From: Streptococcus intermedius SK54 = ATCC 27335
GTDB lineage: Bacteria; Bacillota; Bacilli; Lactobacillales; Streptococcaceae
DNA: 64,000 nucleotides
Assembly: GCF_000413475.1 (NCBI RefSeq)
Contig: NZ_ATFK01000003.1
Location: 1-64,000, forward strand
Direction: 5' to 3'
The stretch's first letter is position 1; each line of letters begins with the position of its first letter. The position numbers were made by a program, and so were the translations under genes. Shown in pieces: positions 1 through 9,474 of this stretch. Under the pieces are notes generated by a model. It was not told the DNA's origin, ran no database searches, and worked only from the letters and a program-made list of their open reading frames with translations.

Positions 1-3
1 ATC

Positions 4-819
4 ATGGCAAAATTCCTGACTTTAAATACTCATAGCTGGATGGAAGAAGAGCAAGAAAGCAAGCTAAATCAGCTAGCTGAGCGTATTCTTCAAGAAAAAT
101 ATGATGTCATTTGCCTGCAGGAAGTCAATCAATTAGTGGAGTCTGAACAGGTTGTTCAGGCTCCCTTCTATTATGCAGTAGATGGCACCATTCCGATTCA
201 CCAGGACCACTATGTCCTGTGTCTGGTTGAGAAACTAGCTGAGGCAGGACTGGACTATTACTGGTCTTGGGCCTATAATCATATTGGGTTTGATATTTAC
301 AATGAAGGGGTCGCGATTTTGTCAAAAACCCCGTTGACTGCAAGAGAACTTTTGGTGTCTGATGTCAATGATCCAACAGATTATCATACGCGTAAAGTCT
401 TGTTGGCGGAAACGGAGCTTGAAGGACAGCCCATCACGGTCGCTTCCTGTCACTTATCTTGGTGGAATAAAGGTTTCCAAGGAGAATGGGCTAAGTTTGA
501 ATCAGAGCTCTTGCAAGTTCAGACTCCGCTCGTTCTCATGGGAGATTTTAACAATCCTGTCGGCTATGAAGGCTATCAGCACATTCTAGAAAGTTCGCTT
601 GCTTTGCAAGATAGTCATGCAGTTGCTAGTACAGTTGTTGGTACAGCAACAGTTGAAGGTGATATTGCTGGTTGGGCAGAAAACAAAGATGCTCTAAAAA
701 TTGATTATATTTTTACCAGTAAAGATTTTAACATTGAGAAATCAGCTATTGTCTTTGATGGACAGCGTGGTCCAGTTGTTAGTGACCATTTTGGATTGGA
801 AGTAGAAATTGCGTTTTAG
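4..819 (+). CDS. Endonuclease/exonuclease/phosphatase (EEP) family hydrolase
   Basis: A 271-residue protein of the EEP superfamily (DNase I/sphingomyelinase/AP endonuclease fold), probably cytoplasmic because no signal peptide is seen. Family motifs are in order: LTLNTHSW near the N-terminus, ICLQEV (metal-binding Glu, about residue 40), MGDFNNP (catalytic Asp and Asn, about residues 179-185), and the C-terminal SDHFGLEVEI with the catalytic Asp-His pair. The reaction is metal-dependent phosphodiester or phosphomonoester hydrolysis, but the substrate cannot be read from the sequence. The ATG lies three bases from the window edge, so its ribosome binding site and upstream neighbour are not visible and an earlier start is possible. 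A strong terminator follows it. Confidence 0.9.
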   Translation: MAKFLTLNTHSWMEEEQESKLNQLAERILQEKYDVICLQEVNQLVESEQVVQAPFYYAVDGTIPIHQDHYVLCLVEKLAEAGLDYYWSWAYNHIGFDIYNEGVAILSKTPLTARELLVSDVNDPTDYHTRKVLLAETELEGQPITVASCHLSWWNKGFQGEWAKFESELLQVQTPLVLMGDFNNPVGYEGYQHILESSLALQDSHAVASTVVGTATVEGDIAGWAENKDALKIDYIFTSKDFNIEKSAIVFDGQRGPVVSDHFGLEVEIAF

Positions 820-824
820 CAAGT

Positions 825-865
825 AAAAAGCGAGAAAGTTTCGACATCATTTTCTCGCTTTTTTT
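825..865 (+). terminator. Bidirectional intrinsic terminator
   Basis: A 13-bp perfect stem (825-837 with 851-863, core AAAGCGAGAAA) has a 13-nt loop and is flanked by A on the left and T on the right. It separates the convergent EEP gene and the minus-strand lipoprotein gene and could serve both. Confidence 0.9.
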
Positions 866-870
866 ATTTT

Positions 871-1314
871 TTATTCTCTAGAAGAGTGGCGTTTTCCAGC
901 AGTGATAGCGGCGGCCTCAGTCATGGAAACTACTCTATCAAACCGTGTATTACGCGGCATATTATTGATGTTGTACCAATAAACACCGGTAGCTCCATTA
1001 CGAGCTACATAAACGGTTCGTTCCTGTTGTTGCGCTGCAGCAGCTTTTTGTGCTTCTTCTTGCTTCCTTTTAGCTTCAACAGCTTTCTGAGCCTCTTCTT
1101 GTGCTATCCGCTCTTTTTCTGCTTTAGCTTTTTCTTCTTGCTCCTTTTTATCTTTTTGTGTAGATGAACTGCTGCTTGATAGGCTAATTTTTGCAGAAGA
1201 GGAGGAGCTGGAAATAGTTTTGGTAGCTTCTGTATTCGAAGAGCAGCCAGAAAGGATAATGCAGGTTAGCAGGATACAAGAGTAAGCTGCAATTGTTTTC
1301 TTTAATATCATCAT
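871..1314 (-). CDS. Small surface lipoprotein with Ser-rich linker and Lys/Glu/Ala helix
   Basis: A 147-residue predicted lipoprotein. The start is the first of two tandem ATG codons (ATGATG) because AAGGAG lies 6-7 bases upstream. A hydrophobic signal peptide ends in the lipobox LSGC, with the lipidated Cys at residue 24. Then come two serine runs, a charged K/E/Q/A region of about 60 residues that should form a long helix or coiled coil, and a C-terminal module of about 45 residues beginning TVYVARNGATGVYWY and ending GKRHSSRE. That tail resembles the small metal-binding domain at the end of secreted streptococcal nuclease-like proteins, but its usual Cys pairs are missing. Function unknown; probably envelope-associated. 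It sits alone between two divergent or convergent units. Confidence 0.8.
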   Translation of the reverse strand: MMILKKTIAAYSCILLTCIILSGCSSNTEATKTISSSSSSAKISLSSSSSSTQKDKKEQEEKAKAEKERIAQEEAQKAVEAKRKQEEAQKAAAAQQQERTVYVARNGATGVYWYNINNMPRNTRFDRVVSMTEAAAITAGKRHSSRE

Positions 1315-1474
1315 AATAATCTCCTTTGTACAAAAAAATGATAACATTTGTCGAAAGCATTATATAAAAATTTATCGAAAAAGAGAATAATAGATTGATT
1401 GATATTGTCCAATTTTTAGGAATCGACAGACCTGATTGTACTCAAACTGCTGCCTTTTGTTATTTCTTAAAACA

Positions 1475-1483
1475 TGGTATAAT
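1475..1483 (+). promoter_or_regulatory. Extended -10 promoter of nrdR-dnaB-dnaI
   Basis: TGGTATAAT gives a perfect -10 hexamer (1478-1483) with the TG extension. No good -35 is seen 17 bp upstream (TTTTGT). It lies about 30 bases before the nrdR ATG, whose Shine-Dalgarno is AGGAGGG at 1500-1506. Confidence 0.75.
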
Positions 1484-1512
1484 GAAGTATTAAGAGTTCA
1501 GGAGGGAAGCAG

Positions 1513-1986
1513 ATGCGTTGTCCTAAGTGTGGTGGTAGTAAGTCAAGCGTTATTGACAGTAGACAGGCTGAAGATGGCAATACAATTCGTCGTCGTCGTG
1601 AATGTGATGAATGTCAATATCGGTTTACAACGTATGAACGTGTAGAAGAGCGGACACTCGTTGTCGTAAAAAAGGACGGTACACGAGAACAATTTTCAAG
1701 AGATAAAATCTTTAATGGAATCATTCGTTCGGCACAAAAACGTCCTGTTTCTAGCGATGAAATTGAAGCAATTGTTAGCAGAATTGAGCAAAAAGTTCGC
1801 AGTAGCAATGAAAATGAGATCGCAAGTGAGTATATTGGTGGTCTAGTAATGGAAGAGTTAGCTGAGTTAGATGAGATTACTTATGTTCGTTTTGCTAGTG
1901 TTTATCGTAGTTTTAAAGATGTGAGCGAACTGGAAAGTCTATTGAAGCAGATTACAAAATCCGCTAAAAAGAAAAAGGAACAATAA
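1513..1986 (+). CDS. nrdR: Transcriptional repressor NrdR
   Basis: NrdR (157 residues) represses ribonucleotide reductase genes by binding NrdR boxes, sensing ATP/dATP through an ATP-cone. Visible features are the N-terminal zinc ribbon ([13 protein letters not shown], with the second pair CDEC at about residues 31-34), the RRRRECDEC motif, and the ATP-cone beginning near [15 protein letters not shown] (about residues 52-66). Length is normal for the family. The promoter and a strong Shine-Dalgarno lie just upstream. It is the first gene of an operon with dnaB and dnaI (no gap before dnaB), linking dNTP supply control to replication initiation genes, as in other streptococci. Confidence 0.97.
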   Translation: MRCPKCGGSKSSVIDSRQAEDGNTIRRRRECDECQYRFTTYERVEERTLVVVKKDGTREQFSRDKIFNGIIRSAQKRPVSSDEIEAIVSRIEQKVRSSNENEIASEYIGGLVMEELAELDEITYVRFASVYRSFKDVSELESLLKQITKSAKKKKEQ

Positions 1987-3138
1987 ATGAAACCAAATGA
2001 TCAATTTTCTTTTGTGAAAAATAATCTGATCAGTCAGGATAGTACAAGTTTGATTCGTCTGTATTTGCCAATTTTAGGAATCGATGCAACTACTATCTAT
2101 CAATATTTTCTTGCTTTTTGGGATAATGGAAAATCATCTTATACTGTTGGGCACATTTTGAATCATCTCAATCTGGGAATGAATGCCTTACAAAAAAGTA
2201 TAAACATTTTGTCCGCTATGCAGTTAGTGGAGCTGTATCAAGGAGAAAATCATTTCCAAATCTATTTGAAGTCCCCACTGTCGCCACGTGAATTTTTAAG
2301 TAATTCTGTTTATAGACGCTTGCTAGAAAAGAAGATTGGTGAAGCTGCGGTAGAAGCTTTATTACCTAGTCAGCCAAAGGGTCAGAAGCAAAACGTGAAG
2401 CTTTCAGATATGTTTCAAGTAGAAGATACAAAAACAGAATTGCCATCAAAGCAGAATCATTTTGAGTTGGACTATTTTAAACAATTGATGGCACGTGAAA
2501 ACTTGCGTTTTGATAATGAAAAAGAAGATTTGCTGGTACTCTTTGCCATTGCAGAGCGACAAAATTGGACTTGGTATGAAACGTATCTGTTGGCAAAAGA
2601 AACTGCTGTAGGGCAAGTAATTTCCACGAAGCGGATGCAGCAAAAATTACAGCAAAAAGTTTCAAATGAACTGTTTTCAACTCAAGAGCAAACGATTCTT
2701 CGAGAGGCTAAGAGTAAGGCAGCTGTACAATTTTTGGCGGAAATCAAGAAAACTAAGCATGCAACGATTACACATGGGGAGCGTCAGTGCTTGACAGAAA
2801 TGGCAAATTTGGGCTTGTTAGATGAAGTAATCAATGTGATTTTACTATTGACTTTTAATAAGGTAAATTCAGCCAACCTTAATGAAAAGTATGCTTTAAA
2901 AGTAGCAAATGACTTTTCCTATCAAAAAATCTTTTCAGCTGAAGAAGCTGTGGTGTATATTCGTGAACGTTATCAAGCACAGCATAGCAAAAAAGCAGCA
3001 AAAGATTCTATTCCAAAAAGTAATGTGCCTAGCTGGAGCAATCCTGATTATAAAAACGAAACCAGTGCTGAAAAGCAAGTAGAATTAGAAAAACAAAAAC
3101 GTAAATTGTTAGCCAAATTAGATCAAGGAGGTGACTAG
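1987..3138 (+). CDS. dnaB: Replication initiation/helicase loading protein DnaB (Firmicutes type)
   Basis: A 383-residue Firmicutes DnaB protein (not the replicative helicase, which is DnaC in this lineage). In the Bacillus model it works with DnaD and DnaI to load the helicase at oriC and at restarted forks. The N-terminus (NNLISQDSTSLIRLYLPILG) matches the family, and the C-terminal half contains a DnaB/DnaD-type domain ending in the PSWSNPDY(K)NE motif just before a charged Lys/Glu tail. The ATG starts directly after the nrdR stop (TAAATG) with AAGGA about 8 bases upstream. dnaI follows immediately, so the two loader proteins are made from one transcript. Confidence 0.95.
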   Translation: MKPNDQFSFVKNNLISQDSTSLIRLYLPILGIDATTIYQYFLAFWDNGKSSYTVGHILNHLNLGMNALQKSINILSAMQLVELYQGENHFQIYLKSPLSPREFLSNSVYRRLLEKKIGEAAVEALLPSQPKGQKQNVKLSDMFQVEDTKTELPSKQNHFELDYFKQLMARENLRFDNEKEDLLVLFAIAERQNWTWYETYLLAKETAVGQVISTKRMQQKLQQKVSNELFSTQEQTILREAKSKAAVQFLAEIKKTKHATITHGERQCLTEMANLGLLDEVINVILLLTFNKVNSANLNEKYALKVANDFSYQKIFSAEEAVVYIRERYQAQHSKKAAKDSIPKSNVPSWSNPDYKNETSAEKQVELEKQKRKLLAKLDQGGD

Positions 3139-4038
3139 ATGGAACGTGTTGGACAAGCAATGTCACGTAGAAATGGTGCGCAGCAATTTGATTATGATAA
3201 ATTGGTCGAGCAAATCATGGCTGATCCAGATGTGGCGGCTTTTATCCAGTCAGAAGGGATGACACCAGCTGAAATCAAACGAAGCATTTCTAAGTTTAAT
3301 CAGTATATTTCTGAGCGAAATCGTTTTTTACTAAGCGATGAGGCTTATATTGCTAAAGGATATAAGCCAATTTTAGTGAAAAATGAGGGATATGCTGATG
3401 TTTCTTATGAGGAAACTCCAGAGCTAGTTGAAGCACAGAAGCAAGCGGCTATCAATGTACGTTTAAATTTGATTAGCCTTCCAGCTAGTCTCAAGGAAGC
3501 TAGTTTAGCAAAAGTAGACTTAGACGATGTTGGTCGTTACAAGGCTTTTGAGTTGCTGACGAATTTTGTAGCGGATTATCCAAACTACAAAAAAGCCCTT
3601 TATCTTTATGGTGATTTTGGCGTAGGAAAAAGTTACATGATGGCTGCGTTGGCACATGATTTATCAGAAAAACGTAGTGTTTCTACGACGTTACTCCATT
3701 ATCCTAGTTTTGTATTAGATATAAAGAATGCTATTTCTTCTGGTCTGGTTAAGGAAAAGATTGATGAGGTAAAAGTCGCACAAATCTTGATTTTAGATGA
3801 TATTGGTGCGGAGCAATCAAGCCCTTGGATGCGAGATGAGATTTTGCAGGTTATTTTACAGCATCGAATGCAGGAAAATCTACCAACTTTCTTTACATCG
3901 AATTTTAATTTTACGGATTTGGAACGCCATTTTGCTACATCCAAAAACGGAGATGAAACTTGGCAGGCTCGTCGAGTTATGGAAAGAATCAAGTTTTTAG
4001 CAGAGGAAGTTCGTCTGGAAGGAGAAAACCGACGATGA
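3139..4038 (+). CDS. dnaI: Primosomal helicase loader DnaI
   Basis: DnaI (299 residues) is the AAA+ ATPase that loads the replicative helicase. The first ~110 residues form the helicase-binding N-terminal domain. The ATPase domain carries Walker A GDFGVGKS (about 158-165), Walker B ILILDDIG (DD at 220-221) and a sensor-type TSN motif (FFTSNFNF). The Shine-Dalgarno AAGGAGGTGA at 3126-3134 is near perfect. The gene abuts dnaB upstream and its stop overlaps the next gene's start (ATGA), so translation of the nitroreductase is probably coupled to it. Confidence 0.97.
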   Translation: MERVGQAMSRRNGAQQFDYDKLVEQIMADPDVAAFIQSEGMTPAEIKRSISKFNQYISERNRFLLSDEAYIAKGYKPILVKNEGYADVSYEETPELVEAQKQAAINVRLNLISLPASLKEASLAKVDLDDVGRYKAFELLTNFVADYPNYKKALYLYGDFGVGKSYMMAALAHDLSEKRSVSTTLLHYPSFVLDIKNAISSGLVKEKIDEVKVAQILILDDIGAEQSSPWMRDEILQVILQHRMQENLPTFFTSNFNFTDLERHFATSKNGDETWQARRVMERIKFLAEEVRLEGENRR

Positions 4039-4748
4039 ATGAAACAATTGATTTGATGAAAAAGCATACTTCTGTTCGTCGTTTTACAGAAGAACCGATT
4101 TCAGAAAAGGAACTACGCGCCATCATTGACGCCGGTCGAGCGGCATCCAGCTGGAAGAATTTTCAATCTTATTCGATTATCGTTGTTCGTAGTCAGGAAA
4201 AGAAAGCAGCCTTGTTTGATTTGGTGCCTCAAAAGGCTATTCGCCAGTCGTCGGTTTTTCTGCTTTTTATTGGAGATTTAAATCGGGCTAAGAAAGGGGT
4301 ATGCCTTCATACGGATACGTTTTATCCGCAAGGAGTGGAAAATATTTTGATTAGCTCTGTTGATGCTAGTCTAGTTGCGCAGAATACCCTGCTGGCGGCT
4401 GAAAGTTTAGGTTATGGCGGAGTTATCATTGGCTTGGTTCGTTATGCTTCTAGGGAAATAGCAGAGCTTTTTAACTTGCCGAACTATACTTACCCTATTT
4501 TTGGAATAGCTTTGGGGAAGCCAGCTCAACACCATACTGTTAAACCGCGATTGCCATATGAAGCAGTCGTTTTTGAAGAAAAATATCAAGAACAGGATGT
4601 GTCCATTATTCAGACTTATAATCAGGTTCAAGCGGACTATGCTGGGAATCGAGCAACAGATACGTGGAGTGAGCGATTGACGGCCCAATTTGCAAAAAAG
4701 CCAAACCTTGCTAGTCAGAATCTATTACAAGACAAGAAATTATTATAA
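4035..4748 (+). CDS. NADPH-dependent nitroreductase/oxidoreductase (NfsA-like)
   Basis: A 237-residue nitroreductase-family FMN enzyme that would reduce nitro compounds, quinones or flavins with NAD(P)H. The start is the ATG at 4035, which overlaps the dnaI stop as ATGA and is preceded by GGAG. Family features: KKHTSVRRFTEEPI at the N-terminus (FMN phosphate-binding Arg pair), AASSWKNFQSYSIIVV, the mid-domain AAESLGYGGVIIGLVR, and the GIALGKP segment. The C-terminal SERL..QFAKKP tail is typical of the larger NfsA/FRP group. Cytosolic. It follows dnaI by conserved position in streptococci rather than by obvious functional link. An earlier in-frame start at 3960 would lie inside dnaI and is unlikely. 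Confidence 0.92.
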   Translation: MNETIDLMKKHTSVRRFTEEPISEKELRAIIDAGRAASSWKNFQSYSIIVVRSQEKKAALFDLVPQKAIRQSSVFLLFIGDLNRAKKGVCLHTDTFYPQGVENILISSVDASLVAQNTLLAAESLGYGGVIIGLVRYASREIAELFNLPNYTYPIFGIALGKPAQHHTVKPRLPYEAVVFEEKYQEQDVSIIQTYNQVQADYAGNRATDTWSERLTAQFAKKPNLASQNLLQDKKLL

Positions 4749-4799
4749 ATAAAGGGTACAGCTTTTGCTTACACCCTTGAAAACAGAAAGAGGAATACT

Positions 4800-6110
4800 A
4801 TGGCTTTACCAACCATTGCTATTGTTGGCCGTCCCAATGTCGGCAAATCAATGCTTTTTAATCGGATTGCTGGAGAGCGGATTTCCATTGTTGAGGATGT
4901 TGAAGGAGTAACTCGGGACCGTATTTATGCAACGGCTGAGTGGCTGAATCGTAAATTTAGCATGATTGACACAGGTGGGATTGATGATGTGGATGCACCT
5001 TTTATGGAGCAGATCAGGCATCAAGCGGAGATTGCTATGGAAGAAGCGGATGTCATCGTTTTTGTAGTGTCAGGAAAAGAAGGCATTACAGATGCAGATG
5101 AATACGTAGCACGCATGCTTTACAAGACACATAAGCCGATTATTCTAGCCGTCAACAAAGTAGATAATCCTGAGATGCGGAGTGAAATTTTTGATTTTTA
5201 TGCTCTTGGTTTAGGAGAGCCTTATCCTGTTTCTTCCATTCATGGAATTGGTACGGGGGATGTCCTAGATGCAATTGTTGAAAATTTACCGAAGGAAGAA
5301 GTGGTTGAAAATCCTGATATGATCAAATTCAGTCTCATCGGTCGTCCCAATGTTGGTAAATCTAGCTTGATCAATGCGATTTTGGGAGAAGAACGTGTCA
5401 TCGCTAGTCCTGTGGCTGGAACTACTCGTGATGCAATTGATACGGTTTTTACGGACAGTGAAGGTCAAGAATTTACCATGATTGATACTGCTGGCATGCG
5501 CAAGTCTGGTAAGGTCTATGAAAATACTGAGAAGTACTCTGTTATGCGGGCTATGCGAGCAATTGACCGCTCTGATGTGGTACTCATGGTACTCAATGCT
5601 GAAGAAGGGATTCGCGAATACGATAAGCGTATCGCAGGTTTTGCTCATGAGGCGGGCAAAGGAATTATTATCGTTGTTAATAAATGGGATACATTGGAAA
5701 AGGATAATAAGACCATGCAAACTTGGGAAGCAGATATTCGTAATCAATTTCAGTATCTCTCTTATGCACCGATTATCTTTGTCTCAGCTCTAACCAAGCA
5801 GCGTCTACATAAGTTGCCGGACATGATCAAACAAATTAGTCAGAGTCAAAATACCCGTATACCGTCTGCAGTACTCAATGATATCATCATGGATGCCATC
5901 GCCATCAATCCAACACCGACTGATAAAGGCAAACGACTAAAAATCTTCTATGGGACGCAAGTTACAACCAAACCACCGACTTTTGTTATCTTTGTCAACG
6001 AAGAAGAGCTGATGCATTTTTCTTATCTGCGCTTTCTTGAAAATCAGATTCGTAAGGCATTCGTTTTTGAAGGAACTCCGATTCACTTGATTGCCAGAAG
6101 GCGGAAATAG
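4800..6110 (+). CDS. der: Ribosome biogenesis GTPase Der (EngA)
   Basis: Der (436 residues) has two tandem GTPase domains and a C-terminal KH-like domain and acts in 50S ribosomal subunit assembly. P-loops GRPNVGKS are at residues 10-17 and 181-188; G3 motifs DTGG and DTAG and G4 motifs NKVD and NKWD are present in both domains. The KH-like domain covers about residues 350-436 and ends in HLIARRRK. Length is standard. GAGG precedes the ATG by about 8 bases. A short imperfect dyad (AAGGGT...ACCCTT, about 4754-4778) lies between it and the nitroreductase, without a T run. A terminator-like hairpin follows the gene. Confidence 0.98.
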   Translation: MALPTIAIVGRPNVGKSMLFNRIAGERISIVEDVEGVTRDRIYATAEWLNRKFSMIDTGGIDDVDAPFMEQIRHQAEIAMEEADVIVFVVSGKEGITDADEYVARMLYKTHKPIILAVNKVDNPEMRSEIFDFYALGLGEPYPVSSIHGIGTGDVLDAIVENLPKEEVVENPDMIKFSLIGRPNVGKSSLINAILGEERVIASPVAGTTRDAIDTVFTDSEGQEFTMIDTAGMRKSGKVYENTEKYSVMRAMRAIDRSDVVLMVLNAEEGIREYDKRIAGFAHEAGKGIIIVVNKWDTLEKDNKTMQTWEADIRNQFQYLSYAPIIFVSALTKQRLHKLPDMIKQISQSQNTRIPSAVLNDIIMDAIAINPTPTDKGKRLKIFYGTQVTTKPPTFVIFVNEEELMHFSYLRFLENQIRKAFVFEGTPIHLIARRRK

Positions 6111-6245
6111 GGCGGAGCTAGCTAAACAAAACATAACATAAAAATAGTAGTAGCAGTATGAGGTGATTAATCTGATGTGTTTATGTAAGAAAGAATATAA
6201 ATAGGACGAAATACTATAACAATCAAAGAAAACATTTTCTAAAAG

Positions 6246-6271
6246 AAAGCAAGAAAAACCTTGCTTTTTTT
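6246..6271 (+). terminator. Intrinsic terminator after der
   Basis: AAAGCAAG (6246-6253) pairs perfectly with CTTGCTTT (6260-6267) around a 6-nt loop and runs into a T tract. The rest of the der-SNF2 gap (6111-6245) is AT-rich and shows no gene or repeat I recognise. Confidence 0.75.
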
Positions 6272-6287
6272 CTTTATACTGAAAATA

Positions 6288-6296
6288 TGATATAAT
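6288..6296 (+). promoter_or_regulatory. Extended -10 promoter for the SNF2 helicase gene
   Basis: TGATATAAT provides a consensus extended -10 just after the der terminator and about 27 bases before the ATG at 6323. The -35 region is T-rich and not consensus. Confidence 0.65.
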
Positions 6297-6322
6297 GAAT
6301 AGATAAAATAAAGGTGGTACTT

Positions 6323-9300
6323 ATGGCAAAATTAATTCCTGGGAAGATTCGGACAGAAGGGATAGCTCTTTACGAAGCAGGGAAAATTGAAATTCTCAAG
6401 GTGAAAGATCAGATGATTTATAGCCGAGTGGAAAATCATAATCTCCGATATAGTTTGAATGATGAAGCTATTTTTTGTGCTTGTAATTTTTTCCAAAAGA
6501 AGAAATATTGTGCCCATTTAGCAGGGGTAGAATATTTTCTGAAAAATGATCCCGAAGGGAAAATTGTTTTGACCAACCTGGAAGAAGAACAGACAAATTC
6601 AGAAGAAACTCAAACGAAAGTTTCTTTTGGGAGTCTTTTCTTGGATAGGATTCTTCCACCAGAAGATGTAGCTATTCGGTACGAATTATCTGCCGTTGGG
6701 CAAGAAGATGATTATACGGGACAATTTTTGTGGACGTTGCGCATCAGCCGTTTGCCAGATGAGCGCTCCTATGTTGTTCGAGATATTTGTGCTTTTTTAA
6801 AAATTATTGAAAAAAGTGATTATTATCAAATTGGCAAGCATTATTACGAAAAAATCCAGTTAGCAGCCTTTGATGAGGCTAGCCAAGAGGTGATTGAGTT
6901 TTTACGAGGGCTTGTTTCTTATCAGCAAACTCAAGATGCTTCTTTTATCTTTCCAAATGCTGCTAGACATCTTTATTTTCCGTCTAGTTTATTTGAAGAA
7001 GGTGTGAGCCGACTTATGAATTTGCCACATTTCCGCTTAGAATACAGTCTTTATGACTATGACGAAGTTTTTTTTCAAGATTTACATGCCGAAGTAGGAA
7101 TTTATGATTTCAAAGTAGAGGAAAATTCGGATTATTTTGAACTTGTCATTACAGAGCAAAATTATAAAATCCTATACGATGGGGACTTTATTTTTTATGG
7201 AAATCATTTTTTCCAACTGACGGAACAGCAAAAGCGTATTATTCGAGTGATTCGAGAATTACCTGTGGATACTGATTGGAAAAAACGGCTTCAATTTGAT
7301 ACAAGTGATCAAGCGAAACTGGCTTCAGGATTACTAGAATTTCAAAAAGTCGGCTCTATTCATGCACCGGAAAGTTTGGTGATTCATACGTTTGTTCCAG
7401 CGTTTGAGTTTGAATTGTTGGATACGAAAGAAATCAGCCTCAAAATTCAGTTTGATTATGGAGATCGTATAGTTACCAGTCGTTTGGAGTTAGAAAAATT
7501 ACCATTTGCTAGTGATTTTCAACTGGAACAGAAAGTTTTTCAACAAACTCTATCTGCTGGCTTTGAGGCGGATTTTGTGAGCAAACGGCTTCCTTTGCAA
7601 ACACAAGAGATCTACTCATTTTTCACTTCCATTCTTCCACGTTTTAAAGATTTAGGGAAGGTAGTGGTATCAGACAACCTAACAGCTTTGTACCAAATTG
7701 AAAAACCGGCCGTTTCTATTCAGACAAATGGTGGTTTGTTGGACATTGGTTTTGACTTTACAAGTATTGACCAGATGGAAGTGGATGATGCTTTAGAGGC
7801 TCTTTTTTCAGCCAATGATTATTTTGTCAGTCGTTCTGGGAAGGTCCTCGTTTTTGATGACGAAACAAAAAGAGTCAGCAAAACTTTACAAGATTTACGA
7901 GCAAAAAAAGGAAAAGGGGGCATTTTCCAGACCCAGCGGATTACTGCTTATCAGCTATCTGAATTATTCAAAGATCAAGAAAAGGTGAGTTTTTCGGAGG
8001 AGTTTCGTCATTTAGCCTTTGATTTGACACATCCAGAGGAGTTTGTTCTACCGCCATTGAAAGTGGAAGCAGTTTTGCGCGATTACCAAGAAACTGGTGT
8101 CAAATGGATGTCTATGCTTCATCATTATGGTTTTGGTGGTATTTTAGCAGATGATATGGGGTTGGGGAAAACACTCCAAACGATAGCCTTTTTAAGTAGC
8201 AAACTACAAAAAGAGACGAACGTCTTGATTTTGGCTCCATCTAGTTTGATTTACAATTGGCTAGATGAGTTTACAAAATTTGCACCAAAAATGGATGTAG
8301 CCGTTATTTATGGATTAAAACCAATTAGAGATAATTTGATTGCGGAAAGACATCAGGTGATGATTACAAGTTATGCCTCTTTCCGTCAAGATGTCGAAGA
8401 ATATAGCCGATTGAATTTCGATTATCTCTTTTTAGATGAAGCACAAATTATGAAAAATGCGCAGACTAAGATCGCTCATCATTTACGAAACTTTGAGGTC
8501 AAAAATACCTTTGCTCTTTCTGGAACACCGATTGAAAATAATCTCGGCGAATTGTGGTCGATTTTTCAAATTGTTTTGCCAGGCTTATTACCTAGCAAAA
8601 AGAACTTTTTGAAACTGCCTGCAAAAACTGTCGCTCGTTTTATCAAGCCCTTTGTCATGCGACGGAAGAAAGAAGATGTTTTACAAGAGCTGCCCGATCT
8701 TATTGAGGTTTCTTATCGCAATGAACTGGCAGATAGTCAAAAGGCCATCTACTTAGCGCAGCTAAAACAAATGCAGGAACGCGTACTTACTTCCACAGAG
8801 GAAGAACTGAATCGTAGCAAAATGGAAATTTTATCTGGTTTGATGCGGTTACGTCAAATCTGCGATACTCCCGCGCTCTTTATGGAGGACTATCATGGAG
8901 AGAGTGGCAAACTAGAAAGTTTGATGGAACTATTAGAGCAGATTCAGACAGGAAGCCACCGTGTGTTAATCTTTTCTCAATTCCGAGGAATGCTAGATAT
9001 TATCGAAAAAGAATTGAAAAAGATGAAAATGGAGACGTTTAAAATTACAGGTTCTACACCAGCAAAAGATCGACAAGAAATGACAAATTCTTTTAATAAT
9101 GGAGAAGGGGATGCCTTTTTAATCTCTTTAAAAGCTGGAGGTGTTGGTTTGAATCTAACTGGTGCTGATACTGTTATCTTAGTAGACCTTTGGTGGAACC
9201 CAGCAGTAGAGTCTCAGGCAATTGGTCGAGCTCACCGTATGGGTCAAGAAAGAAATGTGGAAGTGTATCGATTGATTACGCGAGGAACGATTGAAGAAAA

Positions 9301-9433
9301 AATTCAAGAATTGCAGGAAAGCAAGCGTCATCTCGTATCAACTATCCTAGATGGAACAGAATCCCGTGGCAGCCTAACTGTTGCTGAAATACGAGAAATT
9401 CTAGGAATTTCTACAGAAACACTTGAAAAATAG
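6323..9433 (+). CDS. SWIM-domain SNF2/Swi2-family DNA-dependent ATPase (helicase)
   Basis: A 1036-residue bacterial SNF2 protein. A GTG at 6314 is in frame, but the ATG at 6323 is better placed after AAAGGTGG. A SWIM zinc finger is at the N-terminus (C52xC54 and C63xH65). The central ~400 residues are poorly conserved. The helicase core follows: DDMGLGKT (from D610), DEAQ (about 705), the SGTPIENNLGELW motif, then helicase C with AGGVGLNLT, LWWNPAVESQAIGRAHRMGQ and the final Arg finger. Such proteins are thought to remodel protein-DNA or RNA polymerase-DNA complexes (as RapA does), but the streptococcal role is not established. It is followed by an unknown gene and murC, a conserved streptococcal neighbourhood. 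Confidence 0.95.
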   Translation: MAKLIPGKIRTEGIALYEAGKIEILKVKDQMIYSRVENHNLRYSLNDEAIFCACNFFQKKKYCAHLAGVEYFLKNDPEGKIVLTNLEEEQTNSEETQTKVSFGSLFLDRILPPEDVAIRYELSAVGQEDDYTGQFLWTLRISRLPDERSYVVRDICAFLKIIEKSDYYQIGKHYYEKIQLAAFDEASQEVIEFLRGLVSYQQTQDASFIFPNAARHLYFPSSLFEEGVSRLMNLPHFRLEYSLYDYDEVFFQDLHAEVGIYDFKVEENSDYFELVITEQNYKILYDGDFIFYGNHFFQLTEQQKRIIRVIRELPVDTDWKKRLQFDTSDQAKLASGLLEFQKVGSIHAPESLVIHTFVPAFEFELLDTKEISLKIQFDYGDRIVTSRLELEKLPFASDFQLEQKVFQQTLSAGFEADFVSKRLPLQTQEIYSFFTSILPRFKDLGKVVVSDNLTALYQIEKPAVSIQTNGGLLDIGFDFTSIDQMEVDDALEALFSANDYFVSRSGKVLVFDDETKRVSKTLQDLRAKKGKGGIFQTQRITAYQLSELFKDQEKVSFSEEFRHLAFDLTHPEEFVLPPLKVEAVLRDYQETGVKWMSMLHHYGFGGILADDMGLGKTLQTIAFLSSKLQKETNVLILAPSSLIYNWLDEFTKFAPKMDVAVIYGLKPIRDNLIAERHQVMITSYASFRQDVEEYSRLNFDYLFLDEAQIMKNAQTKIAHHLRNFEVKNTFALSGTPIENNLGELWSIFQIVLPGLLPSKKNFLKLPAKTVARFIKPFVMRRKKEDVLQELPDLIEVSYRNELADSQKAIYLAQLKQMQERVLTSTEEELNRSKMEILSGLMRLRQICDTPALFMEDYHGESGKLESLMELLEQIQTGSHRVLIFSQFRGMLDIIEKELKKMKMETFKITGSTPAKDRQEMTNSFNNGEGDAFLISLKAGGVGLNLTGADTVILVDLWWNPAVESQAIGRAHRMGQERNVEVYRLITRGTIEEKIQELQESKRHLVSTILDGTESRGSLTVAEIREILGISTETLEK

Positions 9434-9450
9434 CACCAATAGGTTATAAT
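9423..9450 (+). promoter_or_regulatory. Promoter for the unknown murC-linked gene
   Basis: TTGAAA (9423-9428), 16 bp spacer and TATAAT (9445-9450) overlap the end of the SNF2 gene. They lie about 25 bases before the ATG at 9475. Confidence 0.7.
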
Positions 9451-9474
9451 GAAGTGTTGAAAGGAAATGTGCTC

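Noticed and set aside
5286..5747. A 153-codon minus-strand frame inside der
   Set aside because: Antisense shadow of a well-supported GTPase gene.
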